NCBI RefSeq assembly: GCF_014132355.1
Contig: NZ_BLZO01000025.1
Coordinates: forward strand, 94,058-158,057
Source of the DNA: Okeania sp. KiyG1
Lineage (GTDB): Bacteria > Cyanobacteriota > Cyanobacteriia > Cyanobacteriales > Microcoleaceae
Direction of reading: 5' to 3'
DNA length: 64,000 bases
In this document: one piece after another, positions 1 through 10,025 of the stretch
Position numbering within the stretch: the stretch's first letter is position 1
Layout: every line of letters begins with the position of its first letter
Notes under the pieces: generated by a model
The model's database searches: none
What the model was told of the DNA's origin: nothing
What the model saw: only the letters and a program-made list of their open reading frames with translations
Made by a program: the position numbers and the translations under genes

Positions 1-519
1 TAAATAGAAGCAGTTGTTTCTGGGAACAAATCTCAATTCTTTAATTTGATTGAAATCTAAGTTGCTAGGCATTGGCAATAAAAAGTGGTCTATTCCAAAC
101 CATGCTTTGACTTGCTTACCTAGAGGGAACTTAAGCATTCCATTCACTAGCTTGACCCAGCGTGCTGGATAACTAACGACTGCTAAACCATTCTTTTTGC
201 GGTATTTTGGTGGTTTTGGCTTTTGTGCCAGTTCACCTGAAGTAAACATTTTGGCAAGTCTTGCATAAGAGTTGAAGGACTCAATTACAGAATGTAATGT
301 CTGTTGGGCACAGGCTGAACGCATAGCCTTAAAATGCAGATTACTTTTTAACTCAAAATCTAGTTCAGCTTTAGACACAAAGCGTCCTGCTTTAAATAGC
401 ATTTGACGACAATAGTAAATACCACAATTTGTCAACTTATTTGCTTCTGTGCATAGGTATTCAAGCACAGCCATTACTTCTGAGGTATTCTTGACTAGGT
501 GTTGTTGACATCCATACAT
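1..519 (-). CDS. tnpB: TnpB (IS200/IS605 family), N-terminal part, cut by window edge
   Basis: An open frame runs from an ATG at 519 to the first base of the window without a stop, giving 173 residues. It begins MYGCQQHLVKNTSEV and contains a KPPKYRKKNG segment typical of the basic N-terminal half of TnpB, the RNA-guided nuclease of IS200/IS605 elements. A very strong ribosome site (AGGAGGTGAT) lies about 11 bases before the ATG. The same N-terminus (MYSCQQVLV...) is recognisable in the decayed copy starting at 8142, so both belong to one subfamily. The RuvC catalytic half lies outside the window, so activity cannot be judged. Confidence 0.85.
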   Translation of the reverse strand, partial: MYGCQQHLVKNTSEVMAVLEYLCTEANKLTNCGIYYCRQMLFKAGRFVSKAELDFELKSNLHFKAMRSACAQQTLHSVIESFNSYARLAKMFTSGELAQKPKPPKYRKKNGLAVVSYPARWVKLVNGMLKFPLGKQVKAWFGIDHFLLPMPSNLDFNQIKELRFVPRNNCFYL

Positions 520-540
520 TAATTAATTATCACCTCCTGT

Positions 541-625
541 GGATATAATAGCACTATTAAATACCGCTTTATTACCCGCGGGTCGTTATTCAACCAGGGG
601 ATAAATCTTCCGGGAACTTTCTGAG
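541..625 (-). repeat. IS left-end sequence upstream of tnpB
   Basis: The reverse complement of this stretch, containing TTCCCGGAAGATTTATCCCC and a CGCGGGTAATAAAGC block, recurs almost perfectly at about 60655-60712. Here it lies directly upstream of the tnpB start at 519, so it is best read as the subterminal left end of that IS200/IS605-type element. At 60.7 kb the same end stands without its tnpB. Exact transposon boundaries cannot be set by eye. Confidence 0.6.
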
Positions 626-693
626 CGCCATTTTTTAGGTTTTCCAGGATTATAACAAACGAATACTACATTTTCTACAAATAATACAAAAAA

Positions 694-1143
694 ATGAGGC
701 AAAGTTTCTCAAAATTCCTAACATTAATAGGTCGTGGCGGTAATGACGAACTCTTTGGTGGCAGAGGAAATGACACATTAACAGGTGGTGGCGGTGCCGA
801 TGATTTTATTTTCAGCAGCAATAGAGCTTACAGGAGAAACGACTTGGGCGTTGATACTATCAGAGACTTTCGACCTAACGTTGACGACATCGTTCTCAAT
901 ACAGACACATTTGTTACCCTCCGCAGTGAAATAGGAGAAGGATTTAGCATTGAGCGAGAATTTGCATCCGTTAGAAACAGACAAGCTGTTGCTGGTTCTG
1001 TCGCAGATATCGTTTACGTTCGCTCCACTGGAGACTTATATTACAACCCCAATAGTGCTTTACCTGGTTTTGGCGGTGGAGGAAAAATCGCGACATTAGA
1101 AGGTGCGCCGAGAATTAGCGCGTCTGATTTCGTCTTGGAGTAA
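694..1143 (+). CDS. C-terminal remnant of an RTX (haemolysin-type Ca2+-binding) protein
   Basis: 149 residues. After a short leader (MRQSFSKFLTLI) come two or three glycine/aspartate nonapeptides (GGNDELFGGRGNDTLTGGGG) that bind Ca2+ as parallel beta-rolls. A C-terminal region of the kind used for type I secretion follows (DFIFSSN, GVDTIRDF, GDLYYNPN, ASDFVLE). The tail aligns motif by motif with the RTX protein at 1565-3004. RTX proteins normally carry a large N-terminal region and many more repeats, so this is a truncated 3' end. The loss is plausibly linked to the tnpB element ending about 70 bases upstream. No clear ribosome site precedes the ATG; it may be a pseudogene. Confidence 0.6.
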   Translation: MRQSFSKFLTLIGRGGNDELFGGRGNDTLTGGGGADDFIFSSNRAYRRNDLGVDTIRDFRPNVDDIVLNTDTFVTLRSEIGEGFSIEREFASVRNRQAVAGSVADIVYVRSTGDLYYNPNSALPGFGGGGKIATLEGAPRISASDFVLE

Positions 1144-1564
1144 TTATGTCTTGGAAGTGTTCATCAAAATTTAGGAGGCTCAAAGCATTTTAAATTTCGC
1201 AAAAATATTTATTCGCTCAGAGAGTTTAACTGACAATAACTTCAGCAGGCTTTGTGCTGTTTGTTTTTGGGAAATCGTCACAGTATTAAGGTAGAAAATT
1301 TTGATTTTCCTAATTTTTGACTTCTCCTGATATTGACAGCACTTTTGAGAATGGTGAGATAAAGCTAAAGAATACTATAGCTCATGCAACCATGTATGGG
1401 TAAGTTTGGGTAAGTTTAGTAGAACGGATTATCTGACAAATAAGTAGGGATGTTCTACAGAACATCCCTACATTGCTTTGATATCTATTACTCCAAAATT
1501 TCCTGAACTTCCTCAACACTTAAACCGAGAATTTCTGAAATTTCCTCTTATTTTTATATGGTTC
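1144..1564. other. Convergent intergenic region with a perfect palindrome
   Basis: No gene is seen between the two convergent RTX genes. At 1444-1471 there is a 12-bp perfect inverted repeat (GTAGGGATGTTC, loop TACA, then its complement). It has the GTAGGG...CCCTAC ends of a palindromic mini-repeat family found elsewhere in the window. It could act as a two-way terminator but lacks a T-run. Confidence 0.6.
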
Positions 1565-3004
1565 CTAAGCTCGCAAAATAAAGTCGCCTGCAGTTAAAGT
1601 TAAAGCAGTATCTACATTAGCAAACTGAGCACCATTACCAAAACCTCCTGCAGCACCATTTGGATTATAGAATAAGTTACCAGTTGCTGTACTTTGAACA
1701 ATTAAAGCTGGAGAAGTCTCAGCAGCAGCATCTGAGGCAACCACATCAAATTCACCATTAACACTAAATCCTGCTCCAGCATTACTTTGGAGCGCAGCAA
1801 AAGTAGTCTTGTCAAGGAGTATCAAGTCTTGCCCTTGATTGAAATCAGTAATTGTATCTACACCTATATCTACCGTCGGGAATGGACTATTACTGTTGAA
1901 GATGAAGCGGTCAATACTTGCACCACCAATTAGAGTATCGTTGCCAGCACCACCATTGAGGCGATCGCGACCATTACCACCACTTAAAATATCATCACCA
2001 TCACCACCAAGTAGATTATCAAACCCAGTCCGACCTTCCAAAACATCATTGCCATTACCACCTATTAGTAGGTCACTACCTCCACCACCATTTAAAATAT
2101 CATCGTTATTACCGCCAGATAGAGTATCGTTTCCAATCTGACCTGCCAAAATATCATCGCCATCACCACCTCTGAGCAGGTCATTACCCCTACCACCAAG
2201 TAACCAGTCTCTTCCATCAAAACCATTTAAAGTATCATCACCTCCAAGACCGGAGAGAAAATCCCCTGTATCGGAACCGTTGAGTGGATCGTCACCTGAA
2301 GTACCTACCGTATTTTCTAAAACACTGATGCGGGCGATTTCATTACCAGCACCATCATTGTCTGTGGTGAAATCAGCGTCAGAGCGTGCTTGTAAAATAT
2401 TCCCTGGTGCGCCACCACCTTCTCGCACACTGCCAATAAAACCAGGGTGTAGTTCAACTGTTCCACCTTCATCTACTCCTGTATCTGGAGTCATTGGACC
2501 TAGTCCTGCTGCATTTCCAGAAATTTCGTCATTTTCTTCCGTTCCTGCATCCCAAACTCGATTTCCAGTAACAAAAAAATCCTCTCCTAAGAAACCACCA
2601 TTGTCATCAAAAATCTCAAAGGCAACGGGATTGCCATTACCAATAAAGGCATCATTACTGGGCAGAATCATAGAAGCATAGCTAAAGTATCTGTCCTGAG
2701 TTTCATCTACTGTAAATCCCCCAACACCAATATCTCCTAGGAAAAAATCTGGTCCAACTATTCCTTGAGTATTACCAGCTCCACTACTGGTAAATTCAGT
2801 AGATAGGGTAGTTGTAAATCCAACTGTTGGGTTAATAGTAGCATCTTCAGCTAATCTTTCCAGACCAGGAGTAGCAGTTTCGCCTTCATTAAAAAGATCA
2901 AAGCCACCATCATGAAATCCCACCCACATCTGAGAGAAGAATATACTACTACTGGGACTTGCTCCAGAAGCTACATTCTGAACTAAAACTGTAATCTCAG
3001 CCAT
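1565..3004 (-). CDS. Secreted RTX protein with N-terminal spondin_N-like domain
   Basis: 479 residues. Residues 1-160 resemble the spondin_N domain (VLVQNVASGASPSSSIFFSQ, then WVGFHDGGFDLFNEGE, LERLAEDA). Residues about 235-360 hold roughly a dozen GGxGxDxLx nonapeptides that fold as a Ca2+-binding beta-roll. The last 110 residues (DRFIFNSN, GVDTITDF, GNLFYNPNG, AGDFILRA) form the C-terminal secretion module typical of type I export through ABC/MFP/TolC-like machinery. There is no N-terminal signal peptide, as expected. Extracellular, possibly adhesive or surface-layer-like; the precise role is unknown. Its C-terminus is homologous to the fragment at 694-1143, which faces it. Confidence 0.85.
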   Translation of the reverse strand: MAEITVLVQNVASGASPSSSIFFSQMWVGFHDGGFDLFNEGETATPGLERLAEDATINPTVGFTTTLSTEFTSSGAGNTQGIVGPDFFLGDIGVGGFTVDETQDRYFSYASMILPSNDAFIGNGNPVAFEIFDDNGGFLGEDFFVTGNRVWDAGTEENDEISGNAAGLGPMTPDTGVDEGGTVELHPGFIGSVREGGGAPGNILQARSDADFTTDNDGAGNEIARISVLENTVGTSGDDPLNGSDTGDFLSGLGGDDTLNGFDGRDWLLGGRGNDLLRGGDGDDILAGQIGNDTLSGGNNDDILNGGGGSDLLIGGNGNDVLEGRTGFDNLLGGDGDDILSGGNGRDRLNGGAGNDTLIGGASIDRFIFNSNSPFPTVDIGVDTITDFNQGQDLILLDKTTFAALQSNAGAGFSVNGEFDVVASDAAAETSPALIVQSTATGNLFYNPNGAAGGFGNGAQFANVDTALTLTAGDFILRA

Positions 3005-3546
3005 AAATTTTTTTCCTCACTAATGACCATATTAATGCAGAATAGTTTAGCATAGCAAATACAATTTATGAACATATAGGATATATTTATACCTATTTTT
3101 GATACATATAAACTAATTTAACTTGATTGAAATCAATTAATTAAGGCTCAATTTAAATAGAACAAAATAAAATTAATGTCTAAAAAAATAAAATTAATCT
3201 AATTTCTACTAAAAAAATATTTGACGCTGCTGAATACAATATAAGTCTCATAATAGCGCCAAATAAAAAGGATATTTTCAAGAGGTACAAAGTTTTACTA
3301 ATTTAGGGAATAGAGATTAGAGATTAGTATTCAACTGTACCTCATGCTTCATCAAAAGTGCTGTAAGTAGATAAATATACATCTCCAATAATCAAAAATT
3401 AAATCAATTATTGCACTTTTATTCATCAATTATTTCCCTATATTCCCTACTCCCTCACTCTATATTCATCAATTATTTCCTCAATAGTACTAGAAATGCT
3501 TTTTCCAGATGAGCTGTTCCCTGTTGCTTATTCCCTGCTATATAAG
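3005..3546. other. AT-rich intergenic region, no gene seen
   Basis: No supported gene. The RTX promoter should lie near 3010-3150. From about 3410 there are simple motifs of the ATTCCCTACTCCCT kind and a doubled TTCATCAATTATTTCC phrase, both typical of the window's dispersed low-complexity repeats. Confidence 0.5.
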
Positions 3547-4449
3547 TCAAGCTACAGATTCAGATTGAACTGCTACTCTTTCCACTTCTAAGCAAACTTG
3601 CTCTACTGTCGGAGTAAAACCCAGGAATAGCTGCACCTTTTTTGCAAATTCTTCTGGGTTACCGCTGACATAGAAGTTAGTACAGTGCGGAGGGCGATCG
3701 CTTGATATCCCCAAACGTTGAAGTTCCCGAGCAGCACTGCGAACAACAGCGATGGCAGGGTCTACTACCTGTACTGAATTGCCTAAAATTTCTCTAAATA
3801 AATGAAGTAGGTGTGGATAGTGAGTACATCCTAAGATCAGGGTATCTATCTGTTGTGCAATTAGGGGTTTAAGATATTGTCGTACTACCTCAAAAGTATA
3901 CACATCATTAATGCGGCCTTGTTCAATTAATGGTACTAAAGCAGGCGCTCCTACTTGAAATACTAAAACTGAAGGATCTAATTTAAGAATAGTATTTAGA
4001 TAAGCATTGCTGTTGACTGTCTGTCGAGTGGCGATGACGCCTATTTTTTTGCTACCTCTGTTGACAACTGTATTTGCACCAGGTTCAATCATACCAATAA
4101 TAGGAAAATTGTATTCGACTGCTACTCGATCTATTGCTGCAGCAGTAGCAGTATTGCAGGCAACGATCGCCATTTTTACGCCTTGATTTTGCATCCATGT
4201 TAGCACTTGACGTACAAATAGTACGATTTCTGCCTGAGATTTTGTACCATAGGGGAGTCGTGCTGTATCAGCAAAATATATAAAGGTCTCTCCGGAGAGT
4301 TGACAATATGATTCTTTTAAGACACCAATTCCGCCCACACCACTATCAAAGATGCCAATTGGATTTCTCTGTAGTTGTCTAGATTGAGTTTGCCCTAGGT
4401 AAGAGGTAATATATTTACCCTTATTAAATTGATAAAAAATATTTGTCAT
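3547..4449 (-). CDS. murI: Glutamate racemase, divergent copy
   Basis: Converts L- to D-glutamate for peptidoglycan. Family motifs are present in order: GIFDSGVGGIGVL, FADTARLPYGTKS, the first catalytic cysteine in VACNTATAAAI and the second in LGCTHYPHL, followed by VSGNPEEF. The protein is about 300 residues, slightly longer than usual because of an N-terminal extension. The open frame continues to a TTG at 4491, but an ATG at 4449 seems the better start; neither has a convincing ribosome site. A second copy at 59542-60372 has the more canonical motifs (GGLTVL, CNTSSALAL). Two murI genes within 60 kb are unusual; this one may be a diverged paralogue or have acquired a different Asp/Glu racemase role. 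Confidence 0.85.
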   Translation of the reverse strand: MTNIFYQFNKGKYITSYLGQTQSRQLQRNPIGIFDSGVGGIGVLKESYCQLSGETFIYFADTARLPYGTKSQAEIVLFVRQVLTWMQNQGVKMAIVACNTATAAAIDRVAVEYNFPIIGMIEPGANTVVNRGSKKIGVIATRQTVNSNAYLNTILKLDPSVLVFQVGAPALVPLIEQGRINDVYTFEVVRQYLKPLIAQQIDTLILGCTHYPHLLHLFREILGNSVQVVDPAIAVVRSAARELQRLGISSDRPPHCTNFYVSGNPEEFAKKVQLFLGFTPTVEQVCLEVERVAVQSESVA

Positions 4450-6327
4450 CGTTACAATAGAATTGACAAAAAATAGTAGGTTTGGAGCCAAACCTTTCTA
4501 GATAGGAATAAATTAGGGTGAGCATCTATCATTTGCTGCTGACCCTTTACCTTTAAGCACTATAGTGTCGATCGAAACCGGATTTCACTCTGAATCTTAA
4601 ATCTAATTGTTGAGATTATTCATGTTAGACAAAGTTCAAAAAAAAAGAGTCAAAAGTCAAAAATAGGTATTGCTTATGGAAAACACAAAGGCAAAAATTT
4701 TATCTAATACCAAATTCAAGAAAGATTGTTACAGTAAAATCCAGGGGTCAAAGAATTGGAAAATTGGCACTTGTTCCCTCTCATAACTAACACCTAACAC
4801 CTAACACCTAACACCTAGAAATCAATCACTGTAGCAATATTTTATGAAAATGGTATAAGAAGTATTTGATGTCGCTTTGCAAACAAAAAATCTGACTCTA
4901 TTTCGTGAATTAAGTAAGTCTAAATAATTTTATTAATAATCAAGATTATTTAGCTAATAATTATCGATTTCTATTTAGATAGATATAATACTTTTTTATT
5001 GAAAATTGTTATAAATGAGCTGAAAAGATCGCCTATAATACCAATTTGATAAATGTTTGCTACATTTTCTTGAGCGGGGAGTAGCGGAGTGGGTAGGGAC
5101 GTTGTATGCAACGTCCGTACATCGAAGTAAAGATAAGAATAATTAACAATAACTAGCGTGCTAAATTATCAAAAAAGTTATTCAGTCTGTGTTAATTACT
5201 TAATAATTGAATTCAAATTTAAGTATAGCATTCTTTTTCAAATTGCTATAACAAGGAACAGATAACAAATAACAAAGAACAGGGAAGGGAGCAGTTAGAA
5301 AAACATTTTCTAGTCTAATATTCCTCATTTGCATAAGGTAAGCATTTCCTGCGGAATGCTGCACAAACAGCATTCAGCTATTGCTTTTCGTGTAGCTTTA
5401 AAGCTGTATTAATTGAGCTAGAATTAATCTTACTACAAAATTCGTTAAAGTCTATATTCATTTAAACTAGGTCCTTAAAAGCAGGGTATTATTGCTGAGA
5501 GCTTACTGCTTACTGCTTACTGCATAAGTCCTAACCAATTCTTTCTTAGTTATATAAATAATTTTTATGCATAATTATATAGAGATAAATAACTCAAAAA
5601 ATTCGATATAAATTCAGACAAAGATTATTTTTAGGTAAAGGAAAGGTTAAGAATATGAGGAAAACTATCAATAAACTTATAAATTTTATCTGTTAGCTTA
5701 GTATAAATACTTAACTTGAAGTAAAATGGAAAAATACATAGTTTATAATTTTTGTAAAATATGTTTATATTTGTAAACCGGAATATTCAAGAATGTTGGC
5801 AATTAGCTCTTCAAAAAACAGGCAACGGCATATTTGATTAGAACCTCAAGACAAACGAAATATTTTATTCCACAAACTTACAGCACTTTTTAGGATAGTA
5901 AGGTACGCTTTTAAGGCTAATCTTTTTTTCCCTACTCCCTACTCCCTACTCCCTACTTCCTACTCCCTACTCCCTACTCCTTAAAGTCCTAAAATTTTGT
6001 ACCTCATCAACTCCAAAACTGCTGTAAAAGCAATTTTGGGATATGCTGATTCAGAAATTGTCCACTTAATTTCAAGGTGATATAGGCCACCAATCTTAAA
6101 CAAGTTTGGGAGTAAATTCAGGTGTTTAATCATCAGTTAATAATTACTGATTTGGTAATGCTTTGAGTGAATTAATACAAAGAATTTGAGCATCAGAAAA
6201 CCATCAATATTTACCAGTTATTACTTCATCTGGAACTATATTTAAAGTCGTTCAATATCTTAAACGAAAAAGATTTAAGAACAAGTTACTCAAATTTTAC
6301 AATAGTCATTAATTATTTTTATTATCT
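4450..6327. repeat. 1.9-kb repeat-rich gap
   Basis: No coding region can be supported. Readable pieces are: a CCTAACACCTAACA run near 4787-4815; a palindrome at 5093-5120 (GTAGGGACGTTG...CGTCCGTAC); a copy of the 26-bp TTTCCTGCGGAATGCTG mini-repeat at 5345-5370; a GCTTACTGCTTACTGC run near 5500; and a tandem array of the 7-mer TACTCCC at about 5930-5980. The final 250 bp may hold the histidine-kinase promoter. Confidence 0.6.
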
Positions 6328-7716
6328 ATGTTTCCTTACTTAAATAACCATCTTGATTTAGGTTCCACAGTAAAAGATTTACAACTTCATAGTATCCGGG
6401 TTGAAATTGATACATCAGGAATTAGATTAGCTAAAGTTTTTGAAGAAAATCCCCTACTTCCAGGTATTATTTTAACAAAATCGGGTAAATTCATTGGTAT
6501 GGTTTCTCAACAGCAATTTCTCAAAACGTTGAGTCGCCAATATGGAAGAGAAATTTTTTTAAATCGTTCTGTTAAGGTATTATACGACTTTATTAAGTCT
6601 GAATTATTAATCTTCCCAGGAGATACACCTATTGTAGATGCTGCTGATAAAGCAGTAAAGAGACCTCAAGAATTTATTTATGAACCAGTTGTTGTAGAAA
6701 ATTCTCCAGAAGATTATCAAGTTTTAGAAACTCAAAAATTACTTATTGCTCAATCTTATATTCATCAACTTGCCAAAGATTTATTGCAGAAACAAACTCA
6801 AGCACAACTAATTCAAACAGAGAAACTTGTAATGTTAGGGCAAATGGTGGCAGGTTTAGCCCATGAACTGAGAAATCCAATTAATTGTGTGGCAGGTAAT
6901 TCTAAGTTTATGTCTGGTTATTATCAAGACTTTCTGAAATTGATTAATACTTATGAGAAAAATATTCCTGAACCTATAAAAGAAGTTGAAGATTTCAAAG
7001 AAGAGATTGATTTTGAATTTGTCAAACAAGATTACTTGGAGATGATGAATAGTATAGAAATTTCGGCTGACCGAATGATGCAACTTGTTAGTAGTCTCCG
7101 CAATTTTTCTCACATGGAAGGTACCAAACACCAAGAAACAAATATTCATGAATGTTTGGATGGTACTCTATTAATTTTAAAGAATCGTTGGAAGATTAGT
7201 AGAGTTGAAATTATTAAAAATTATGGAGATTTACCTTTGGTTTTGTGTCATTCTGGTCAAGTTAGTCAAGTGTTTATGAATTTGATTACGAATGCTCTTG
7301 ATGCTCTAGAAGAAAATCAAGAAAAAGAAACTGATAGTAGACCGGGTAAAATATGGATTCATACTGAAGTTAAAAATTTATCTGAAAATACAGATCAAAA
7401 TGTAGATAAATCTGCTAATGAGGTAGAATTAAATTCTAATTATGAGATGAAAAGTAGTGTAATTGCTACTGAAAATACTAAAGCAATTTATGGTTGGCTC
7501 TCAATTCGTATCATTGATAATGGTCCTGGTATTCCTTATGAAATTCAAAAGCAAATTTTTGATAAATTTTTTACTACAAAAGCTGTAGGTAAAGGTACTG
7601 GCTTAGGATTAACAATTAGTTATCAAATTGTTGTTGACAACCATCAGGGAAAGTTACATATTAACTCAACTCCAGGAGTAGGAACTGAATTTGAAATATT
7701 GTTGCCTATCAAGTAA
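6328..7716 (+). CDS. Orphan sensor histidine kinase with N-terminal CBS-like region
   Basis: 462 residues, no transmembrane segment seen, so probably cytosolic. Residues 1-130 resemble a CBS-type sensory region (LLPGIILTKSGKFIGMVSQQ). A helical linker leads to the H box LAHELRNPIN with the phospho-accepting His179. The ATPase core has the N box MNLITNALDAL (317-327), G1 box DNGPGI (397-402), F box FDKFFTTK (411-418) and G2 box GKGTGLGL (421-428). An acidic, low-complexity insert of about 50 residues separates the N and G1 boxes (about 333-385). No response regulator lies beside it, so its partner is unknown. Flanked on both sides by repeat-rich DNA. Confidence 0.9.
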   Translation: MFPYLNNHLDLGSTVKDLQLHSIRVEIDTSGIRLAKVFEENPLLPGIILTKSGKFIGMVSQQQFLKTLSRQYGREIFLNRSVKVLYDFIKSELLIFPGDTPIVDAADKAVKRPQEFIYEPVVVENSPEDYQVLETQKLLIAQSYIHQLAKDLLQKQTQAQLIQTEKLVMLGQMVAGLAHELRNPINCVAGNSKFMSGYYQDFLKLINTYEKNIPEPIKEVEDFKEEIDFEFVKQDYLEMMNSIEISADRMMQLVSSLRNFSHMEGTKHQETNIHECLDGTLLILKNRWKISRVEIIKNYGDLPLVLCHSGQVSQVFMNLITNALDALEENQEKETDSRPGKIWIHTEVKNLSENTDQNVDKSANEVELNSNYEMKSSVIATENTKAIYGWLSIRIIDNGPGIPYEIQKQIFDKFFTTKAVGKGTGLGLTISYQIVVDNHQGKLHINSTPGVGTEFEILLPIK

Positions 7717-8033
7717 AACTTATGAGGTTAATTAGTTGTTTTTGATTGAGTAAAAATTTTGGACGTATGTTAGTAGCGATCGCTCAAAATTATCTTTCAT
7801 ATCTAGCATTTAAGATAATTTAGACCAATGGATCAAAATAATACTATACTTATTAAACACTTCAATTATTAAGTAGTATTTTTAGCAGTTATTTGTATGA
7901 AGTAAAGATATCTTATTCGTTACCTAAATAACATCGGAGCATGAAAGCAATCGTCTTTTAAGCGATGGATGAAAGGCTACTCGTCGGATTTTAATCCGAT
8001 GTATTTTTTTGAGTGAAAAGCCACGTTGAAGGT
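7717..8033. other. Intergenic region with hairpins
   Basis: No gene seen. A hairpin followed by a T-run lies near 7982-8010 (ATCGGATT...AATCCGATGTATTTTTTT) and could serve as a terminator, though it is 270 bases past the kinase stop. A HIP1 site (GCGATCGC) lies near 7777. Confidence 0.45.
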
Positions 8034-9885
8034 CCCCGTGTTTTAATCGGGGGATGAAAACAACCGAGTCGTTTAGACTAGACAACTAAAGTAGTCCTGT
8101 GCTATTATTTATCACAATAAATTTTCCAGCCCTCGTTTCAAATGTACTCTTGTCAGCAAGTTTTAGTAAATAAAAATTCTGAATTAATTGCTATCTTAAC
8201 ATTCTTATGCGAAGAGTCTCACAAGCTAACTAACATGAGAATATATTATGGTCGGCAATTATATTTTAAGTCTCACAAAACTCTGGGCAAGTTTGACGCA
8301 GGAATTAGTCTATAAACACAACTATCATTACAAAGTTTTATATTCGCTCTTCAGCACAACAAATATTGAGAACTGTAGCTGAATCCCATAGGCTCTTATT
8401 ATAGTCTAATTAAAGCCTACAGAGAAGGAAAAATCTCAGACAGACCAAGGATTCCTAACTACAGAAAAAAAGGAGGAATGGCTACAGTTAGTTACCCAAC
8501 TCATGCATTAAAACTTAAAGATAATTAAATTAGAGTACCACGCTTAGAATACCTGTAAACGCTGGTTTGGAGTAGATAGCTTTTTAATTTCAGTGCCTAG
8601 TATAAGAGCATTTTCTGCTATTAAAGAACTGAGAATATTACCAAGGAACAGATGTTTTTATTGGTTATGGTGTCTATGAAAAAGAAGTGTTCAATAATTG
8701 ATAATTGATAATGGATAATTGATAATTACCTCTCCCTAAAAGGAAGAGGATTGAATCAAAGGAAAATTTTTCTTGTTTCTCCTTAAAAGGAGAGGCTTTA
8801 AACCTTAATTATTCGGTAATTAAACCTCAATTAAATCAAGAAAATTTCTTAGGAATAGACCAAGGTTTAAATAATTGGTTGACCTGTGTATCGAATGTAG
8901 GAACAAGCGCGGGTTGTAGATGGGAAACACCCACCCCTTTAGTTCCCCCAGGGCTAATTCATTGTCGCGCCTAGAATATTTACAACTGTATATTTTTGGT
9001 TAACTCACCTAGCAAGATGCACAAAATCTCAAAATTTCAAAGGATACAATTTTTCGATCGCGTGACGATGAATGGACCTTACTCCCCATCCCCCACTCCC
9101 CTACTTCTTTTTTCTCTCGTGACAATAAATAGACCCTGCTCCCGGGAGGATAGGGGTGGGTTGGTACAACAAACAAGTATCAACTCTTAAAGAAAATCAA
9201 CCGACTGGATTTTGGTCAAATAAACTAGCTGCCATTACAGAAAAGCGTAACCGCCAAATCCGTGACGGTATTAATAAAGCAGCCAGAATAGTAATTAATC
9301 ATTGTTTAAAAATCTTATGGGTACAATAGTTTTTGGTTGGAATAAAGGATATCCACCCTTTAATTCCCCCCTTACTAAGAGGGGATAGGGGGATAGGAAA
9401 AAAAAGTAATTCAGAATTTGTACCAATTGCCACAGCTAGACTCAAAGAAAGAATAGCTCAGTTGTGTGATGAATATGGAATAATATTTATAGAAACCGAA
9501 GAAAGTTATACTTGTAGGGGCGAATGGCATTCGCCCCTTCGTTTTTAGATGGTGACGATCTGCCTATTTATGGTGAAAAACCCAATGATTGGAAACCTAA
9601 GTCTTTCAGACAAGCTTCTCTAACAGGAAAAAGAATAAAGCGTGGTTTGTATAGAAGTAGTAATAATTGGTGTATTAATGCAGACTGTAAGGTCGCTGCA
9701 AATATCATCACAAAAGTAAACAGAAAGCTAAGTTTAGACTTAAGCCAACTGTGTAGGGGCACATTGACTTGTCCCCAGAGAGTTTATCTTTAGTCAGCTA
9801 AGAATAGACGGAGCAACACCGATTTATCCTGTTGCGCAGTATCTACTTAGAATCCCCGTGACTTGAGTCCGGGGAGTAGTCAAGA
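8034..9885 (+). mobile_element. Decayed IS200/IS605-type (tnpB-only) element
   Basis: The left end carries a hairpin (TCCCCGTG...CGGGGGATGAAA, about 8036-8058). The right end carries a similar hairpin (GAATCCCCGTGAC...GTCCGGGGAGTAGTCAAG, about 9850-9885). Between them lies a badly broken tnpB. Hairpin ends with GATGAA on the left and GTCAA on the right recur in the other elements of this window. The element seems to have landed inside the 3' part of the small gene at 9843-10025. Confidence 0.6.
8142..9793 (+). pseudogene. tnpB: tnpB pseudogene broken by several repeat insertions
   Basis: Starts MYSCQQVLVNKNSEL, then LTFLCEESHKLTN and RIYYGRQLYFKSH, matching the N-terminus of the copy at 1-519. 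A stop follows at about codon 60. Middle pieces are readable around 9180-9330 (QPTGFWSNKLAAITEKRN, RDGINKAARIVINHCLKN). The C-terminus lies at 9640-9793 (KRGLYRSSNNWCINADC, LCRGTLTCPQRVYL). Foreign blocks separate the pieces: a long dispersed repeat at about 8690-8830; CCCACC- and CCCCTTT-type blocks near 8905-8955 and 9060-9170; a GGGGATAGGGGGATAGG block near 9350-9400; and a GTAGGGGCGAATGGC palindrome at 9514-9538. It cannot encode a working protein. Confidence 0.75.
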
Positions 9886-10025
9886 TTTCTATAACCCTCA
9901 AACTCTAATTTTTCAGCTATATCCTGATAATTAAGCCCACCCTGATGAAGTTCTAAAGCTCTTTGTTTGTGAAGTTTCTTAGGGCTATGTTTTGAAGATA
10001 GAGGTTGATTTACCTGATTGGACAC
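9843..10025 (-). CDS. Small helix-turn-helix protein, probably truncated by an IS end
   Basis: 60 residues. KLHKQRALELHQGGLNYQDI, then AEKLEFEGYRN, looks like a helix-turn-helix of the kind found in resolvase- or Xre-like regulators. The last 14 residues are encoded by, or next to, the right-end hairpin of the neighbouring IS, so the original C-terminus is probably lost. The start overlaps the 3' end of the upstream gene (10010-10282) by 16 bases, which implies translational coupling in one operon. DNA binding is inferred from the pattern only. Confidence 0.4.
   Translation of the reverse strand: MSNQVNQPLSSKHSPKKLHKQRALELHQGGLNYQDIAEKLEFEGYRNLDYSPDSSHGDSK

Noticed and set aside
1839-2681. 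Proline/serine-rich open frames on the plus strand
   Set aside because: Antisense shadows of the RTX repeats of the real gene at 1565-3004.
5930-5985. Replication origin or iteron array
   Set aside because: The TACTCCC 7-mers are simple repeats found in many gaps here; no DnaA boxes or replication genes nearby.
7930-8060. Possible tRNA or structured RNA
   Set aside because: Several stems are present, but no cloverleaf, anticodon loop or TTCGA arm; they are explained by a terminator-like hairpin and an IS left end.
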